Positions 43,820 to 53,363 of a stretch of DNA of 64,000 nt are shown here, piece by piece; the first letter of the stretch is position 1; every line of letters starts with the position of its first letter. Origin of the DNA: Hyphomicrobiales bacterium. GTDB taxonomy: Bacteria; Pseudomonadota; Alphaproteobacteria; Rhizobiales; Rhizobiaceae. The position numbers and the translations under genes were made by a program. The notes under the pieces are model-generated. The model was not told where the DNA came from and ran no database searches. It was given only the letters and a program-made list of their open reading frames with translations. The stretch lies in contig UCNE01000017.1 of NCBI GenBank assembly GCA_900473685.1, positions 62,001 through 126,000 of the forward strand, in the 5' to 3' direction.

Positions 43820-44800
43820 TCAGGTTAGAACGACAATCTTGCCACCAGCTTTATTGGTTTCCATGCAACGATGCGCTTCGACAATGCCATCGAGTTCGAA
43901 TGTGCGGCCGACCGTCACGCGAAGGTCGCCGCTTGCCACCTGATCGACAAGCGACTGAAGTGGCGTTCGCATGAAATCGTCGGCGTCGCCAGCATAGGTG
44001 GTAAGTGACACTGCCGTTGGGATCATGTCCATAGGGCTGAACTGATCGAACGACCATTTGTCGCCAACCATCCCGGTCATGCAGACGATCCCCTGTGCAC
44101 GGGCCGCTTGAAGCGAGTCGGCGAGCGTCGTGGTGCCAACCAACTCGAGCACCTTGTCAACACCAGCAGGAAACACCTCACGCACCTGCGGAGCGATCTC
44201 GCCGGTGTCGATGAACACCTGATCGGCTCCGTTATCGCGCAGGAGCCGTTCGCGTGAAGCCTGCCGAGTGGTCGCTGCGACACGGGCGCCGTACTTGCGG
44301 GCAATCGCCGCTGCCGCCAATCCTACCGATGTGGTGCCACCACGGATCAGCAGCCGCTCGCCCGGCTGGAGCCGCAGCGCCTTGAACAGGGATCCCCACG
44401 CAGTCTGCAGCATTTCCGGCAAAGCACCCAAGGTTTGCCACGGCAAACTGGTCGACAGTTTCTGGACCTGCGACGCGGGTACGCAAGTGAACTCGGCGTA
44501 GCTGCCATCGAACGCGCGGCCCATGCCGCCCATCGCTGTGGCGACGATGTCGCCGGGAGCGAATTCACCGCCGGGTGCCGCCTCGACCAGCCCGACCGCC
44601 TCGATGCCCAAAATGCGGGGTAGCTGCACATTGGGCGAATGGCCTTGGCGGGTGAACAACTCAGACCGGTTAAGCCCGAATGCCTTGACACGGATCAATA
44701 CTTGGCCAGCCTCGGGGATCGGTACAGGACGAGCTTCCAGCTGAATGGTTTCAGCCCCGCCCGGTTGGTGGAGGACCGCCGCCTTCATCATCACCGTCAT
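43820..44800 (-). CDS. Zinc-independent MDR-type NAD(P)H:quinone oxidoreductase-like protein
   Basis: The 326-residue medium-chain reductase has [45 protein letters not shown] and cofactor-binding [21 protein letters not shown]. It probably reduces quinones or conjugated enones with NADPH. It overlaps the DoxX gene start/stop (ATGA) as the last gene of a three-gene unit divergent from a LysR gene within the guaA-flanked segment. Confidence 0.86.
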   Translation of the reverse strand: MTVMMKAAVLHQPGGAETIQLEARPVPIPEAGQVLIRVKAFGLNRSELFTRQGHSPNVQLPRILGIEAVGLVEAAPGGEFAPGDIVATAMGGMGRAFDGSYAEFTCVPASQVQKLSTSLPWQTLGALPEMLQTAWGSLFKALRLQPGERLLIRGGTTSVGLAAAAIARKYGARVAATTRQASRERLLRDNGADQVFIDTGEIAPQVREVFPAGVDKVLELVGTTTLADSLQAARAQGIVCMTGMVGDKWSFDQFSPMDMIPTAVSLTTYAGDADDFMRTPLQSLVDQVASGDLRVTVGRTFELDGIVEAHRCMETNKAGGKIVVLT

Positions 44801-45201
44801 GATCGAGCCTCCCGCCGACGCAAGAGCAGAGCGCCCACACTGAGACCGGGAGCGCCATCCTTAGCGAGCAGCAACAGCCCGCCTGCCATCGCCACGTTCT
44901 TGAGGAACATGATCATCTGGGTCTGATCGGCAAAGGCCGTGTGGAATACTGCCGCCGAGACAAGACAGAAGCCAGACAGCAGAAGCGCCACGGGACGCGT
45001 CCACAGCCCAATCAAAAGCAGCAAGCCACCGCCGATCTCAAGCGCGATGGTGGGCCAGATAAGAATGGGCGCAACGCCGAACATGGCCATATAGCCCTGG
45101 GTTGCCACCACGGCACCGAGCTTGCCGAGCCCGGACAGCACGAAAATTGCCGCCATCAGCGCCCTTGCGGGCGCGTCGGCGTATTTGGTGAACTGAAGCA
45201 T
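44797..45201 (-). CDS. DoxX-family membrane protein
   Basis: The 134-residue protein has four membrane helices and DoxX motifs ([41 protein letters not shown]). DoxX-like proteins are subunits or helpers of redox enzymes; the role here is inferred from cotranscription with a quinone reductase-like gene. GGGAGAAAG precedes ATG 45201. Confidence 0.87.
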   Translation of the reverse strand: MLQFTKYADAPARALMAAIFVLSGLGKLGAVVATQGYMAMFGVAPILIWPTIALEIGGGLLLLIGLWTRPVALLLSGFCLVSAAVFHTAFADQTQMIMFLKNVAMAGGLLLLAKDGAPGLSVGALLLRRREARS

Positions 45202-45216
45202 GGATCTTTCTCCCTA

Positions 45217-45690
45217 TCAGCCGCGCGGCGGGTTGGTGGTGGAAAAACAGTAACGCGCGATCTTCCACTCGCCGCCGACCCTCTGGAACAGGAACAGTTC
45301 CTGGTTCGCTTCCGGGCCGCCCGCGCCGGTCGCATTGATCCTAACGCTGCCCGCCGAATTGGTGCGGGCGAAGGCCCAATCGGGCGCGATCTGGCGGATT
45401 TCGACGATGTCGAACTTCACCGTCAGCTTGATGGTGTGGAACACCGTGTCATAGGCCATCCGCACGGCGGCGCGGCCGACCGACGAGGGGCTGTGCTGCG
45501 GCATGAATACGCCGTCGTCAGCATAGAGCGCCATTACCCGCTCGGTGTCCGAACTGTTGAGCGCCTGTTCGTAACTGCGCAGGACATGCTCGATCGCGGC
45601 GCCTTCTTCGGTCTGCGCGGCGGCGGGGGTGCCGGCGACCATCGCCAGTACAGCGCCGGCGGCCAGGGTTGATGTGAAAAATCCAGCCAT
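45217..45690 (-). CDS. Exported NTF2/SnoaL-like (SgcJ/EcaC-type) protein
   Basis: The 157-residue protein has a signal peptide (about 1-25, cleavage near PAAAQ) and one NTF2-like domain (AIEHVLRSYEQALNSSDTERVM, ALYADDGVFMPQHSPS, WKIARYCFSTTNP). Such folds bind or isomerise small ligands. AAGGAG lies 7 bases before the ATG. First gene of the island operon with DoxX and the MDR gene. Confidence 0.83.
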   Translation of the reverse strand: MAGFFTSTLAAGAVLAMVAGTPAAAQTEEGAAIEHVLRSYEQALNSSDTERVMALYADDGVFMPQHSPSSVGRAAVRMAYDTVFHTIKLTVKFDIVEIRQIAPDWAFARTNSAGSVRINATGAGGPEANQELFLFQRVGGEWKIARYCFSTTNPPRG

Positions 45691-45803
45691 GACTCATCTC
45701 CTTAATGGTTGGCGTGCTTGCCATCACCAATAGATGCTCTCTTTCCACTTTCGAGATTAGATGGTAAATTCGGCAATCACCCTCCCAATACTGGAAAAGA
45801 GAG

Positions 45804-46706
45804 TTGACCGACCTCAACACCCTGATCGTCTTTGCGCGAGTTGCCGAAGCGGGCAGTCTTTCGGGCGCAGCGCGACGGACCGGCATGCCGGTATCGACCG
45901 TCAGCCGGAAGATCGCTGAACTTGAGGACCAACTTGGCGTCCGCCTGATCGAACGATCGACGCGGCATCTGCGGCTGACCGATGTCGGACAGGAGGTGCT
46001 CGCACAGGCGCAGCGCGGGCTGGAAATCGGAGAGGCGGTCGATAGCATCGTCTCTAACCGCATCTCCGAAGTGCGCGGCACGCTAAGATTGTCGGCGCCA
46101 CCGAGCCTGTCCGATAGCCTGCTCGCGCCGTTGATAGGGGCATTCCAAGCCTCTTATCCCGGTGTCAGTGTGCATGTCTTCGTAACGAGCCGGATGGTCG
46201 ATCATATTTCGGAGGGTATCGACATTGCGCTGCGTTTCGGGCGCCTGAGCGACTCCGCGCTCGTTTCACGACCGCTGCTGCGGTATCGCCACCTTCTGCT
46301 GGCAAGCCCGGACTATCTGGACGGGCGGCGTCTCGACGATCCCGACCATCTCCGCGACCACCGGTTGCTGGCATTCGCGTTCGAGCCGCAACTGTATCGC
46401 TGGATACTTCACCGAGGCAGCGAAAAGCGGACGATCGAATTCCAGCCGAACCTCGCGATGAACGACTATGCCGGGATCGCGGCGTTACTAACCGCAGGGA
46501 GCGGCATTGGCGAGTTGCCGGCGCTGGTCGCCCATGGGCTGGTGGCGCAACGGCGATTGGTCGAAGTCTTACCTAACTGGAGGTTCGAGCCGCTTGAATT
46601 CTCGATCGTCCATCTCGGCAATAGACACATTGCCCGTCCAGTCCGCCTGTTCAAAGAGTTCGCCATCCAAGCGGCACCAAAATTGTTTCGCGATTTACCG
46701 GTCTAG
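45804..46706 (+). CDS. LysR-family transcriptional regulator
   Basis: The 300-residue protein has an N-terminal helix-turn-helix (GSLSGAARRTGMPVSTVSRKIAELEDQLG, IERSTRHLRLTDVG) and an effector-binding domain (about 90-295). TTG start at 45804 with a purine-rich upstream GAAAAGAGAG. Divergent from the NTF2-DoxX-MDR operon (113-bp gap), which it probably controls. The next 240 bp before guaA are non-coding and include a short ORF MARRTYTNAAV... at 46905 that may be chance or an integrase leftover. Confidence 0.85.
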   Translation: MTDLNTLIVFARVAEAGSLSGAARRTGMPVSTVSRKIAELEDQLGVRLIERSTRHLRLTDVGQEVLAQAQRGLEIGEAVDSIVSNRISEVRGTLRLSAPPSLSDSLLAPLIGAFQASYPGVSVHVFVTSRMVDHISEGIDIALRFGRLSDSALVSRPLLRYRHLLLASPDYLDGRRLDDPDHLRDHRLLAFAFEPQLYRWILHRGSEKRTIEFQPNLAMNDYAGIAALLTAGSGIGELPALVAHGLVAQRRLVEVLPNWRFEPLEFSIVHLGNRHIARPVRLFKEFAIQAAPKLFRDLPV

Positions 46707-46946
46707 CCCAGTTTCTAGCGGCTGATGGCCCGCGTTCCACCCTCAAATAGCCGCGCCGATTTTGTACGCTATTCTACGCCATCCCCTATACAACGCCGAC
46801 GGCTTTTTACATTAGAGGCCGAGTGCGTTTCAGATCGATAAAGGTATTTTAAGAGGAGAAAAATCGCGCAAAGTGCGAACGACACAAGCGTGTGGACGGA
46901 GGGCAATGGCCCGCCGCACTTACACTAATGCCGCCGTTTGCTCCTC

Positions 46947-48509
46947 TCATTCCCACTCGATCGTGCCGGGCGGCTTTGACGTCACATCGTAGACAACGCG
47001 GTTGATACCGCGGACTTCGTTGATGATGCGGGTGGCGGCGCGGCCGAGGAAGTCCATGTCGTAATGGTAGAAGTCGGCGGTCATGCCGTCGACGGATGTG
47101 ACGGCGCGGAGCGCGCAGACGAATTCGTAGGTACGGCCGTCACCCATGACGCCGACGGTCTGGACCGGCAGCAGCACGGCAAACGCCTGCCAGATGGCGT
47201 CGTAGAGGCCGGCCTTACGGATCTCGTCGAGATAGACGGCATCGGCTTCGCGCAGGATTTCCAGCTTTTCGCGGGTGATACCGCCCGGGCAGCGGATGGC
47301 AAGGCCCGGACCCGGGAACGGGTGGCGGCCGATGAAGCTATCGGGCAGGCCCAGCTCCTTGCCGAGAACGCGGACTTCGTCCTTGAACAGTTCGCGCAAC
47401 GGCTCAACCAGTTGCATGTTCATACGATCAGGCAGGCCGCCGACATTGTGGTGCGACTTGATGGTGACCGACGGGCCGCCGGTGAACGAGACGCTTTCGA
47501 TGACGTCCGGATAGAGCGTGCCCTGGGCGAGGAAATCGGCGCCGCCGAGCTTCTTGGCTTCCGCCTCGAAGACGTCGATGAAAAGCTTGCCGATGGTCTT
47601 GCGCTTGGTTTCCGGATCGCTTTCGCCTTCCAGCGCATTGATGAACATATCCGACGCATCGACATGCACCAGATGCAGATTGTAGTGCTCCTTGAACATG
47701 GCGACGACATCGGCCGCCTCGTTCTTGCGCATCAGGCCGTGGTCGACGAGGATGCAGGTCAGCTGGTCGCCGACCGCTTCATGGATCAGCAGCGCCGCAA
47801 CGGATGAATCGACGCCGCCGGAGAGGCCGCAGATGACGCGCTTGTCGCCGACCTGCTTGCGGATTTCTGCAACGGCCTTGTCGCGATAGGCGGCCATCGA
47901 CCAGTCGCCCTTGAGACCAGCGATCTTGTGGACGAAGTTAGCGAGCAGCTTGGCACCATCGGGCGTGTGTACGACCTCCGGGTGGAACTGCACGGCATAA
48001 AACTTCTTTGCCTCATTGGCGATGAAGGCAAACGGTGCGTTCGGCGATGTCGCAACAACATCGAAACCGGCCGGGATCGCGGTGACGCGATCGCCATGGC
48101 TCATCCACACCTGATGGCGGGAACCGACGGTCCAGATGCCGTCAAAAAGCGCGCATTCCTTGTCGATCTCGATGAAGGCACGGCCGAACTCGCGGTGATG
48201 GCCGGCTTCAACCTTGCCACCGAGCTGTTCGCACATGGTCTGCTGGCCATAGCAGATACCGAGAACCGGCAGGCCGCTCTCAAACACCACCTGCGGCGCA
48301 CGCGGCGAGCCGATATCGAGCGTCGAGGCAGGGCTGCCGGAGAGGATGATTGCCTTCGGGTTCAGCCGCTTGAAACCTTCTTCCGCCGACTGGAAGGGCA
48401 CGATCTCGCAATAGACGCCGGTTTCGCGCACACGGCGCGCGATCAGCTGGGTGACCTGGCTGCCGAAATCGACGATGAGAACGGTATCGGGATGGACTGT
48501 CGCTGTCAT
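46947..48509 (-). CDS. guaA: GMP synthase, glutamine-hydrolysing
   Basis: The 520-residue enzyme aminates XMP to GMP using glutamine. The class I amidotransferase domain has nucleophile Cys86 in [10 protein letters not shown]; the ATP-pyrophosphatase motif is [12 protein letters not shown]; the C-terminal dimerisation domain ends [11 protein letters not shown]. The last codons are a known integration target for genomic islands, and a degenerate copy of this end lies 3.4 kb away at 43535. A 16-bp palindrome stands about 50 bp upstream of the start. Confidence 0.97.
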   Translation of the reverse strand: MTATVHPDTVLIVDFGSQVTQLIARRVRETGVYCEIVPFQSAEEGFKRLNPKAIILSGSPASTLDIGSPRAPQVVFESGLPVLGICYGQQTMCEQLGGKVEAGHHREFGRAFIEIDKECALFDGIWTVGSRHQVWMSHGDRVTAIPAGFDVVATSPNAPFAFIANEAKKFYAVQFHPEVVHTPDGAKLLANFVHKIAGLKGDWSMAAYRDKAVAEIRKQVGDKRVICGLSGGVDSSVAALLIHEAVGDQLTCILVDHGLMRKNEAADVVAMFKEHYNLHLVHVDASDMFINALEGESDPETKRKTIGKLFIDVFEAEAKKLGGADFLAQGTLYPDVIESVSFTGGPSVTIKSHHNVGGLPDRMNMQLVEPLRELFKDEVRVLGKELGLPDSFIGRHPFPGPGLAIRCPGGITREKLEILREADAVYLDEIRKAGLYDAIWQAFAVLLPVQTVGVMGDGRTYEFVCALRAVTSVDGMTADFYHYDMDFLGRAATRIINEVRGINRVVYDVTSKPPGTIEWE

Positions 48510-48556
48510 GACGCGCTTCCGTTGGCTTGGGCTTATGTGATGGGGAACTATGGGCT

Positions 48557-48572
48557 GCCTTTAATTAAAGGC
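48557..48572. promoter_or_regulatory. Perfect palindrome upstream of guaA
   Basis: GCCTTTAATTAAAGGC is a perfect 16-bp dyad about 50 bp before the guaA start, in a 108-bp gap to mtnN. It could bind a purine-responsive regulator or form a transcript hairpin. I do not recognise the protein. Confidence 0.4.
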
Positions 48573-48618
48573 GGCCTCAAGCGCAACGATTACATTGCAC
48601 CCGGACAATTTTGCGGCC

Positions 48619-49257
48619 TCAAACGGTGATTTCGCCGGTTTTCAGGGCGTTTTCCAGTGCATCGGCAGCGCTTGCCAGCTTCTCGTCGATCACATGCAGA
48701 TATTCCGTCCAGTCACCGATATGCTTGAGGTCCGCCTTGCCATCGGAAATGCCGCGCAGGCCGATCAGCGGCAGGCCGAACGACTGGCAGGCGCGCAGCA
48801 CGGCAAAGGTTTCCATCTCAACCATATCGGCGGCGATCGTCTCATAGGCCGGGCCGGAGACGATGTTGGCGCCGGTCGATAGGCTCGCCTGTTTGACACC
48901 CGGAATACGCAGCGGCAGATCGACGACGACAGGCAGATCCAGAAACGGCGTCGCGCCCTTTTCGAAACCAAGCGGCGAGGCATCCATATCGCGATAGGCA
49001 ACGGAAGTGGCCTGATAGACTTCCGCCTGTTCCAGCCGGGCTGAACCAGCCGAGCCGAGCGAGACGACGAGATCGGGCAGGCTGCCCCGGTGAGCCAGCT
49101 CGGCAAGCGTCCGTGTCAGCGCCACGGCGGCCTCGACCGGGCCGACGCCGGTCATCAGCGGCGAGATACGCTCGCGCAGATGCACGCCATATTCGGCATC
49201 GACGGCCATGACGTAGAGCAGGTTTTTGCCTGCCACAGGCTTCAGTTCGAATGTCAT
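48619..49257 (-). CDS. mtnN: 5'-methylthioadenosine/S-adenosylhomocysteine nucleosidase
   Basis: The 212-residue phosphorylase-fold enzyme cleaves adenine from MTA and SAH, in methionine salvage and activated-methyl metabolism. Motifs: LLYVMAVDAEYGVHLR, MTGVGPVEAAVALT, LVVSLGSAGSARL, MVEMETFAVLRAC, and catalytic Asp in LRGISDGKADLK. Overlaps the upstream thioesterase stop (ATGA), so coupled. Confidence 0.88.
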   Translation of the reverse strand: MTFELKPVAGKNLLYVMAVDAEYGVHLRERISPLMTGVGPVEAAVALTRTLAELAHRGSLPDLVVSLGSAGSARLEQAEVYQATSVAYRDMDASPLGFEKGATPFLDLPVVVDLPLRIPGVKQASLSTGANIVSGPAYETIAADMVEMETFAVLRACQSFGLPLIGLRGISDGKADLKHIGDWTEYLHVIDEKLASAADALENALKTGEITV

Positions 49258-49688
49258 CCTTCGATCCCCTCGCGTCCGCGGATCACCATCATCGTGCCGG
49301 TCATCGAGGCAATCAGCTTGGCCGGGCCATCCTGCGAGATCGCGTAGCCACGGCCATCGGAGACGATGATCGTTGTGCCCGGTTTGGTGACTTCGCCGCG
49401 AAACAGGAAACGCTCGCCGCGGCCGGGCGACATCAGGTTGACCTTGAATTCGATGGTGAGGATCGAGGCATCGGGATCGATCACCGAATAGGCGGCATAG
49501 GTGCCGGCCGCATCGAGCGCCGCCGAGATGATGCCCGCATGAAGGAAACCATGCTGCTGGGTCAGCTTTTCGTCGAACGGCAGCTCGATCTCCACCGAGC
49601 CCTGCTCCACCCGCGTCAATTCTGCGCCGATGGTCGCCATGGCGGCCTGCCGATCAAAACTCCTGCGGATGCGCTCGCGAAATTCCAC
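49254..49688 (-). CDS. PaaI-type hotdog-fold thioesterase
   Basis: The 144-residue protein has helix RQAAMATIGAELTRVEQG and the hotdog core QQHGFLHAGIISAALDAAGTYAAYS with catalytic Asp. Members hydrolyse aryl- or acyl-CoA thioesters; the substrate is unknown. A GTG at 49688 gives the usual family start; a TTG at 49754 is also open. Overlaps mtnN by 4 bp. Confidence 0.82.
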   Translation of the reverse strand: MEFRERIRRSFDRQAAMATIGAELTRVEQGSVEIELPFDEKLTQQHGFLHAGIISAALDAAGTYAAYSVIDPDASILTIEFKVNLMSPGRGERFLFRGEVTKPGTTIIVSDGRGYAISQDGPAKLIASMTGTMMVIRGREGIEG

Positions 49689-49757
49689 CGTGTGCTCTCT
49701 ATCGCCCGTGTTGCTGGTCGCGCCGACAGTCGCATGGTGGAAAAACAAGGACAAGCC

Positions 49758-50210
49758 TCAATTCATGAGGAAAATCGATGTGTTGAGCAGAGTGGCGAAG
49801 GCGACCCAGGCGAGATAGGGCGTAAACAGCAGTGCGGAGAGACCATCCTGTTTCCGGCTCACCATGATGAAGCCGATGATCGAGATCAACAGCGCAATAA
49901 TGACGATCAGGGCCATCGCAATCTCCTGAAACCCGAAGAACAGCGGCGACCAGGCAAAATTGAAGATCATCTGCGCCACCCAGAACCGCATGGCGGCGGT
50001 GCGGCGATGATTGAGCAAGGCGCGGGCGCCCACAAAACCGATGACGACATAGAGGATCGACCAGACCGGCGCGAAAATCCAGTTGGGCGGATTGAAGGAG
50101 GGCTTGATCAGCGACTGATACCATTCGCCGGGAATATTGTTGATGCCGATCAGCAGGCCGCAGCCGAGAACGAGGGCAATGAAGAGGATGTAGATCAGGG
50201 TACGATTCAT
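49758..50210 (-). CDS. tspO: TspO/MBR family tryptophan-rich sensory protein
   Basis: The 150-residue protein has five membrane helices and the TspO motifs KPSFNPPNWIFAPVWSILYVVIGF, FNFAWSPLFFG, and TPYLAWVAFATLLN. It binds porphyrins/tetrapyrroles and regulates stress and photosynthesis genes in relatives. ATG 50210 (MNRTLIYIL) is preferred to 50228. Confidence 0.9.
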   Translation of the reverse strand: MNRTLIYILFIALVLGCGLLIGINNIPGEWYQSLIKPSFNPPNWIFAPVWSILYVVIGFVGARALLNHRRTAAMRFWVAQMIFNFAWSPLFFGFQEIAMALIVIIALLISIIGFIMVSRKQDGLSALLFTPYLAWVAFATLLNTSIFLMN

Positions 50211-50291
50211 ACCGCAGACATAGGGCATGCCTCGGCGAACGCCAGCCAGACGGGGCTTTTAATTTGCCCGCCGAAATCCCAATATCTTTTC

Positions 50292-50831
50292 ATGGATGAT
50301 CGCAAATCTTTCGAGATCAGGCCGGGAACGGGCGATGATCTGTTCATGATCGCCGGCGTGCTGGTCGATACATGGCGGTCGACCTTTCGCGGTTTGCTGG
50401 CGGACGACTTTCTCGACGGCATGTCCCGCGAGGAACAGGCCGTGCGTCACGCCCGCAGGATGGGTGCTCCCGGGGTCTGCTACTTCGTCGCGGTCGATCC
50501 TTCCGCAAGTGAGATCGTCGGCTTCGTCAATTTCGGGCCAGGACGTGGCAAGGTTCCCGATGATATCCACGAGATTTATGCACTCTATGTCCGGGCTGAG
50601 CACCAGGGCTCCGGGATCGGCACCGCGCTTGTCCGCTCGGCGGCAAGGCACTGCGCGGGGCAAGGGGCGAAATCGCTGTTCGCCTGGGTTCTCGCTGGCA
50701 ATCCCAACCGGCGATTCTATGAAAAGCTGGGTGCAAATGCTGTGGAAACGGCGAGTATCTGGCTCGATAACAAGCACTACGATCAGGTCGCCTATCTCTG
50801 GGAAGACATCACTCTTCTCCTGAAGCAGTGA
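50292..50831 (+). CDS. GNAT-family N-acetyltransferase
   Basis: The 179-residue protein has acetyl-CoA motif A (LYVRAEHQGSGIGTALVRSAA) and motif B with NPNRRFYEKLGANAVET. Substrate unknown. The frame is open far upstream because of an open antisense frame; ATG 50292 starts the GNAT fold (MDDRKSFEIRPGTGDDL). Ends 10 bp before the convergent DUF1513 gene. Confidence 0.85.
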   Translation: MDDRKSFEIRPGTGDDLFMIAGVLVDTWRSTFRGLLADDFLDGMSREEQAVRHARRMGAPGVCYFVAVDPSASEIVGFVNFGPGRGKVPDDIHEIYALYVRAEHQGSGIGTALVRSAARHCAGQGAKSLFAWVLAGNPNRRFYEKLGANAVETASIWLDNKHYDQVAYLWEDITLLLKQ

Positions 50832-50841
50832 CAGCCAGCGC

Positions 50842-51939
50842 TCAGAGCTTGCCGATCCGGACGATATGCTGGTCCCAGGCGACCCGGCTTTTCGTTTCGC
50901 CAAACGACCCCGAATAGGACGATGCAACGAAGCCATGGGGTGACGCAGCAATGCCTGCCGCATCGGCCAGGCTTTCCTGACTGACGACCCGGCCGGTCTT
51001 TGCCTCGACCGTCACCTCAACGCCCCCCTTCGGCGAAGTCAGCCCAATCAGATCATCACGCCGGTTAACGGCGATGGCACCCACATAGTTGGCGAGCGCC
51101 AGCGTCGTCTCTTCCGGCAACGCCATGAACCGGATGTCTTCACCGCGCGCAAAGGAGCCGGCGAGCGGCGGCAGGTCGTTGCGGGCGCCCTCGTACTGGC
51201 AGGCAAACCAGACCTTGCCATCCGCGTCGATATCGACATGGCGGGTCGAGAGCTGGCGCAGGGTATCCGGCATCGTGTGACGCTCGATCAGCGCGCCGGT
51301 GGCCGTGTCGATCAGCGCAAGCGACGGTTCCATATGATCGAGATTAAGCTTGGTACGGCCAAAATCCGGATGGGTCTCGATGCCGCCATTGGCAACCACC
51401 AGCATATGGCCGTCCGCCGACAGGGTCATGTCATGCGGGCCGATGCCATAGGACGGAAACTCGCCGATGCGGGCAAAGCTGTTGGTGCCGTCATAGACGC
51501 CGATCATGCCGCGATTGCCGGCGAAATCGTTCTCCGTCGCATAGAGCAAACGTCCATCCGCAGAGAAGCAGCCATGACCATAAAAGTGCCGGCCTTCGAC
51601 GGAGGTAATAACGATCGGCTCGATGCCCGGCGCAAAGATCATCGCATAGGTTCCGGGGCGGCGGGCAAAGGCAACGGCACGGTTGGTCACCGGCGACCAG
51701 GTCATGCCGTGCGCACGGGCGGGCAATGGCACTCGCTCGATGATGGCGCCCTCTTCCGTCAACGTCGCCACGCCGTAGGACCCATCGGGCGCCATGAAGG
51801 CGGAGGCATAGACGGCATCCGTGCGGGACAGCGCGAAAGCGGCTTGCGGGGCAAGGGTCGCCACCCAAGCGGCACCGGCCATTGTCAGGAACGTGCGGCG
51901 GTCCGTGAGGGTTTGGCGGGAGATGTTTTGGTATGCCAT
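50842..51939 (-). CDS. DUF1513-family beta-propeller protein with Tat signal
   Basis: The 365-residue protein has a twin-arginine signal (DRRTFLTMAGAAWVATLA) and a seven-bladed propeller-like body (e.g. ARAHGMTWSPVTNRAVAFAR, GIGPHDMTLSADGHMLVVANGG). This family is often encoded with imelysins and a di-haem oxidoreductase, a set thought to act in periplasmic iron handling. Here it is separated from them by corA and a palindromic repeat. Confidence 0.82.
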   Translation of the reverse strand: MAYQNISRQTLTDRRTFLTMAGAAWVATLAPQAAFALSRTDAVYASAFMAPDGSYGVATLTEEGAIIERVPLPARAHGMTWSPVTNRAVAFARRPGTYAMIFAPGIEPIVITSVEGRHFYGHGCFSADGRLLYATENDFAGNRGMIGVYDGTNSFARIGEFPSYGIGPHDMTLSADGHMLVVANGGIETHPDFGRTKLNLDHMEPSLALIDTATGALIERHTMPDTLRQLSTRHVDIDADGKVWFACQYEGARNDLPPLAGSFARGEDIRFMALPEETTLALANYVGAIAVNRRDDLIGLTSPKGGVEVTVEAKTGRVVSQESLADAAGIAASPHGFVASSYSGSFGETKSRVAWDQHIVRIGKL

Positions 51940-51978
51940 GCAAACAGATCCAAATTGGCCGGTGCGCTTTTTTAGCTT

Positions 51979-52113
51979 CCGTCATTCTTGCCCTCGGGCT
52001 TGACCCGAGGGATGTCACAGGAATCCAGCCATGCGACGACGGTCGCATGGAAGAGTCTCTTGCGGCGCAGACGCGCCGTTACTGGATCCCCGCCACAAGG
52101 GCGAGGATGACGG
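51979..52113. repeat. Rhizobial palindromic repeat, family D
   Basis: A 135-bp element between the DUF1513 gene and corA has matching ends CCGTCATTCTTGCCCT and AGGGCGAGGATGACGG, and an inner perfect hairpin CCATGCGAC/GTCGCATGG at 52029-52049. The pattern CTCGGGCTTGACCCGAG is common in rhizobial intergenic repeats. Confidence 0.75.
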
Positions 52114-52156
52114 AGAACCGGGGAAATCGCCAGACACACCGGGTTGAATAACGCGA

Positions 52157-53146
52157 TTAAAGCCAGCCCCGCCGCTTGAAATACAGGAACGGCACCACCG
52201 CCGACAGCACCATTGCGAACAGCGCCAGCGGATAACCGAACGAGAATTTCAGCTCCGGCATGGCATCGAAATTCATCCCGTAGATCGACGCGACCAGCGT
52301 CGGCGGCAGGAAGACGACGGAGGCCACCGAGAAGATCTTGATGATCTGGTTCTGCTCGAGATTGATCAGGCCCAGCGTCGCATCGAGCAGGAAGTTGATC
52401 TTGTTCGACAGGAACAGGGCGTGATCGCCAAGGGCCGCGGCATCGCGCTGGATCAGCTTGATCCGCTGGCGGCTTTCCTTGATCGCCTTGCGCGTGCCGA
52501 TGCCATCCAGCGCCGTATGATAGGCGACGAGACGCCCGACGCTGACGAGGCTTTCGCGGATAACGCTGAGGAAATCCCCCTTCTGGCCGATCTGCTCGAT
52601 CAGCGACTGCAGGTCGCGGGTTTTCTTGGTGACGCTCGAATGGCTCTTGCGGAACACTTCGCGCGAAATACCGTCGATCTCGTTGCCAATCCGCTCCAGC
52701 GCATCGGCCGTCCGGTCGATCATCGCTTCCAGCAAGCCGAGCATCACCAGTTCGCCGCTTTCGCAGGAAACGCCATTCAGGCGCTGCATGCGCGCGGCAT
52801 AGAGATGAAACGGCTTTGGGTCCGCATGGCGCACCGTTACCAGTGTCGCGCCCTTCAGGATGAACGTCACCGGCACCTTCACCGGGTTGTCGCCATCGAG
52901 TTCGGTCGCGGCCGTCATCGTCATAAATTCGGCGCCGTCCTCCTGATAGAGGCGGTCGGAAAGTTCGATCTCCTGCATTTCATCGCGCGTCGGGATTTCG
53001 ATGCCGAGATGCTGCTCGACGCTGCGGGTTTCATCCTGGGCGGGATTGAACAGGTCGAACCACACGATCGGGCTGGCTTCAACCAGTTCCGGGATGGCGT
53101 CGATAAGGGCAAGGTGATTGTTCTGGCAGGAATAGATGCGCAGCAT
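52157..53146 (-). CDS. corA: Magnesium transporter CorA family protein
   Basis: The 329-residue protein has a long helical cytoplasmic funnel, then two C-terminal membrane helices with the CorA signature YGMNF in the loop after helix one (VASIYGMNFDAMPELKFSFGYPLAL) and a basic terminus (YFKRRGWL). It forms a pentameric Mg2+ channel. ATG 53146 preferred; a TTG at 53158 is also open. Its position splits an imelysin cluster. Confidence 0.9.
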   Translation of the reverse strand: MLRIYSCQNNHLALIDAIPELVEASPIVWFDLFNPAQDETRSVEQHLGIEIPTRDEMQEIELSDRLYQEDGAEFMTMTAATELDGDNPVKVPVTFILKGATLVTVRHADPKPFHLYAARMQRLNGVSCESGELVMLGLLEAMIDRTADALERIGNEIDGISREVFRKSHSSVTKKTRDLQSLIEQIGQKGDFLSVIRESLVSVGRLVAYHTALDGIGTRKAIKESRQRIKLIQRDAAALGDHALFLSNKINFLLDATLGLINLEQNQIIKIFSVASVVFLPPTLVASIYGMNFDAMPELKFSFGYPLALFAMVLSAVVPFLYFKRRGWL

Positions 53147-53363
53147 GTCGGGTTCCAATCTGGCAAGTCATCGACCGCCAGCGGACACCCCTTGTGATCA
53201 GGGCCGGACGGTCGAAAAAATCGAAGCTCTACTTCGACTGTCGGGGTTCATGATCCGTTGATCCTTGTTTGGCCGTGCTCACAGGTGAACACGGCTGATC
53301 CATTGCGCCAATGTGCTTTTGTTGTCAACCGCTTGCCGGTTGGGCGAATGCAGTCTTTTTTGC

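Noticed and set aside
46905-46946. A start-like MARRTYTNAAV peptide next to guaA taken as an integrase N-terminus
   Set aside because: Only about 14 codons before guaA's end; too short to support, mentioned only as context for the island.
49251-50831. A 526-codon plus-strand ORF
   Set aside because: Only the last 179 codons match a family (GNAT). The upstream part is antisense to the thioesterase and tspO genes.
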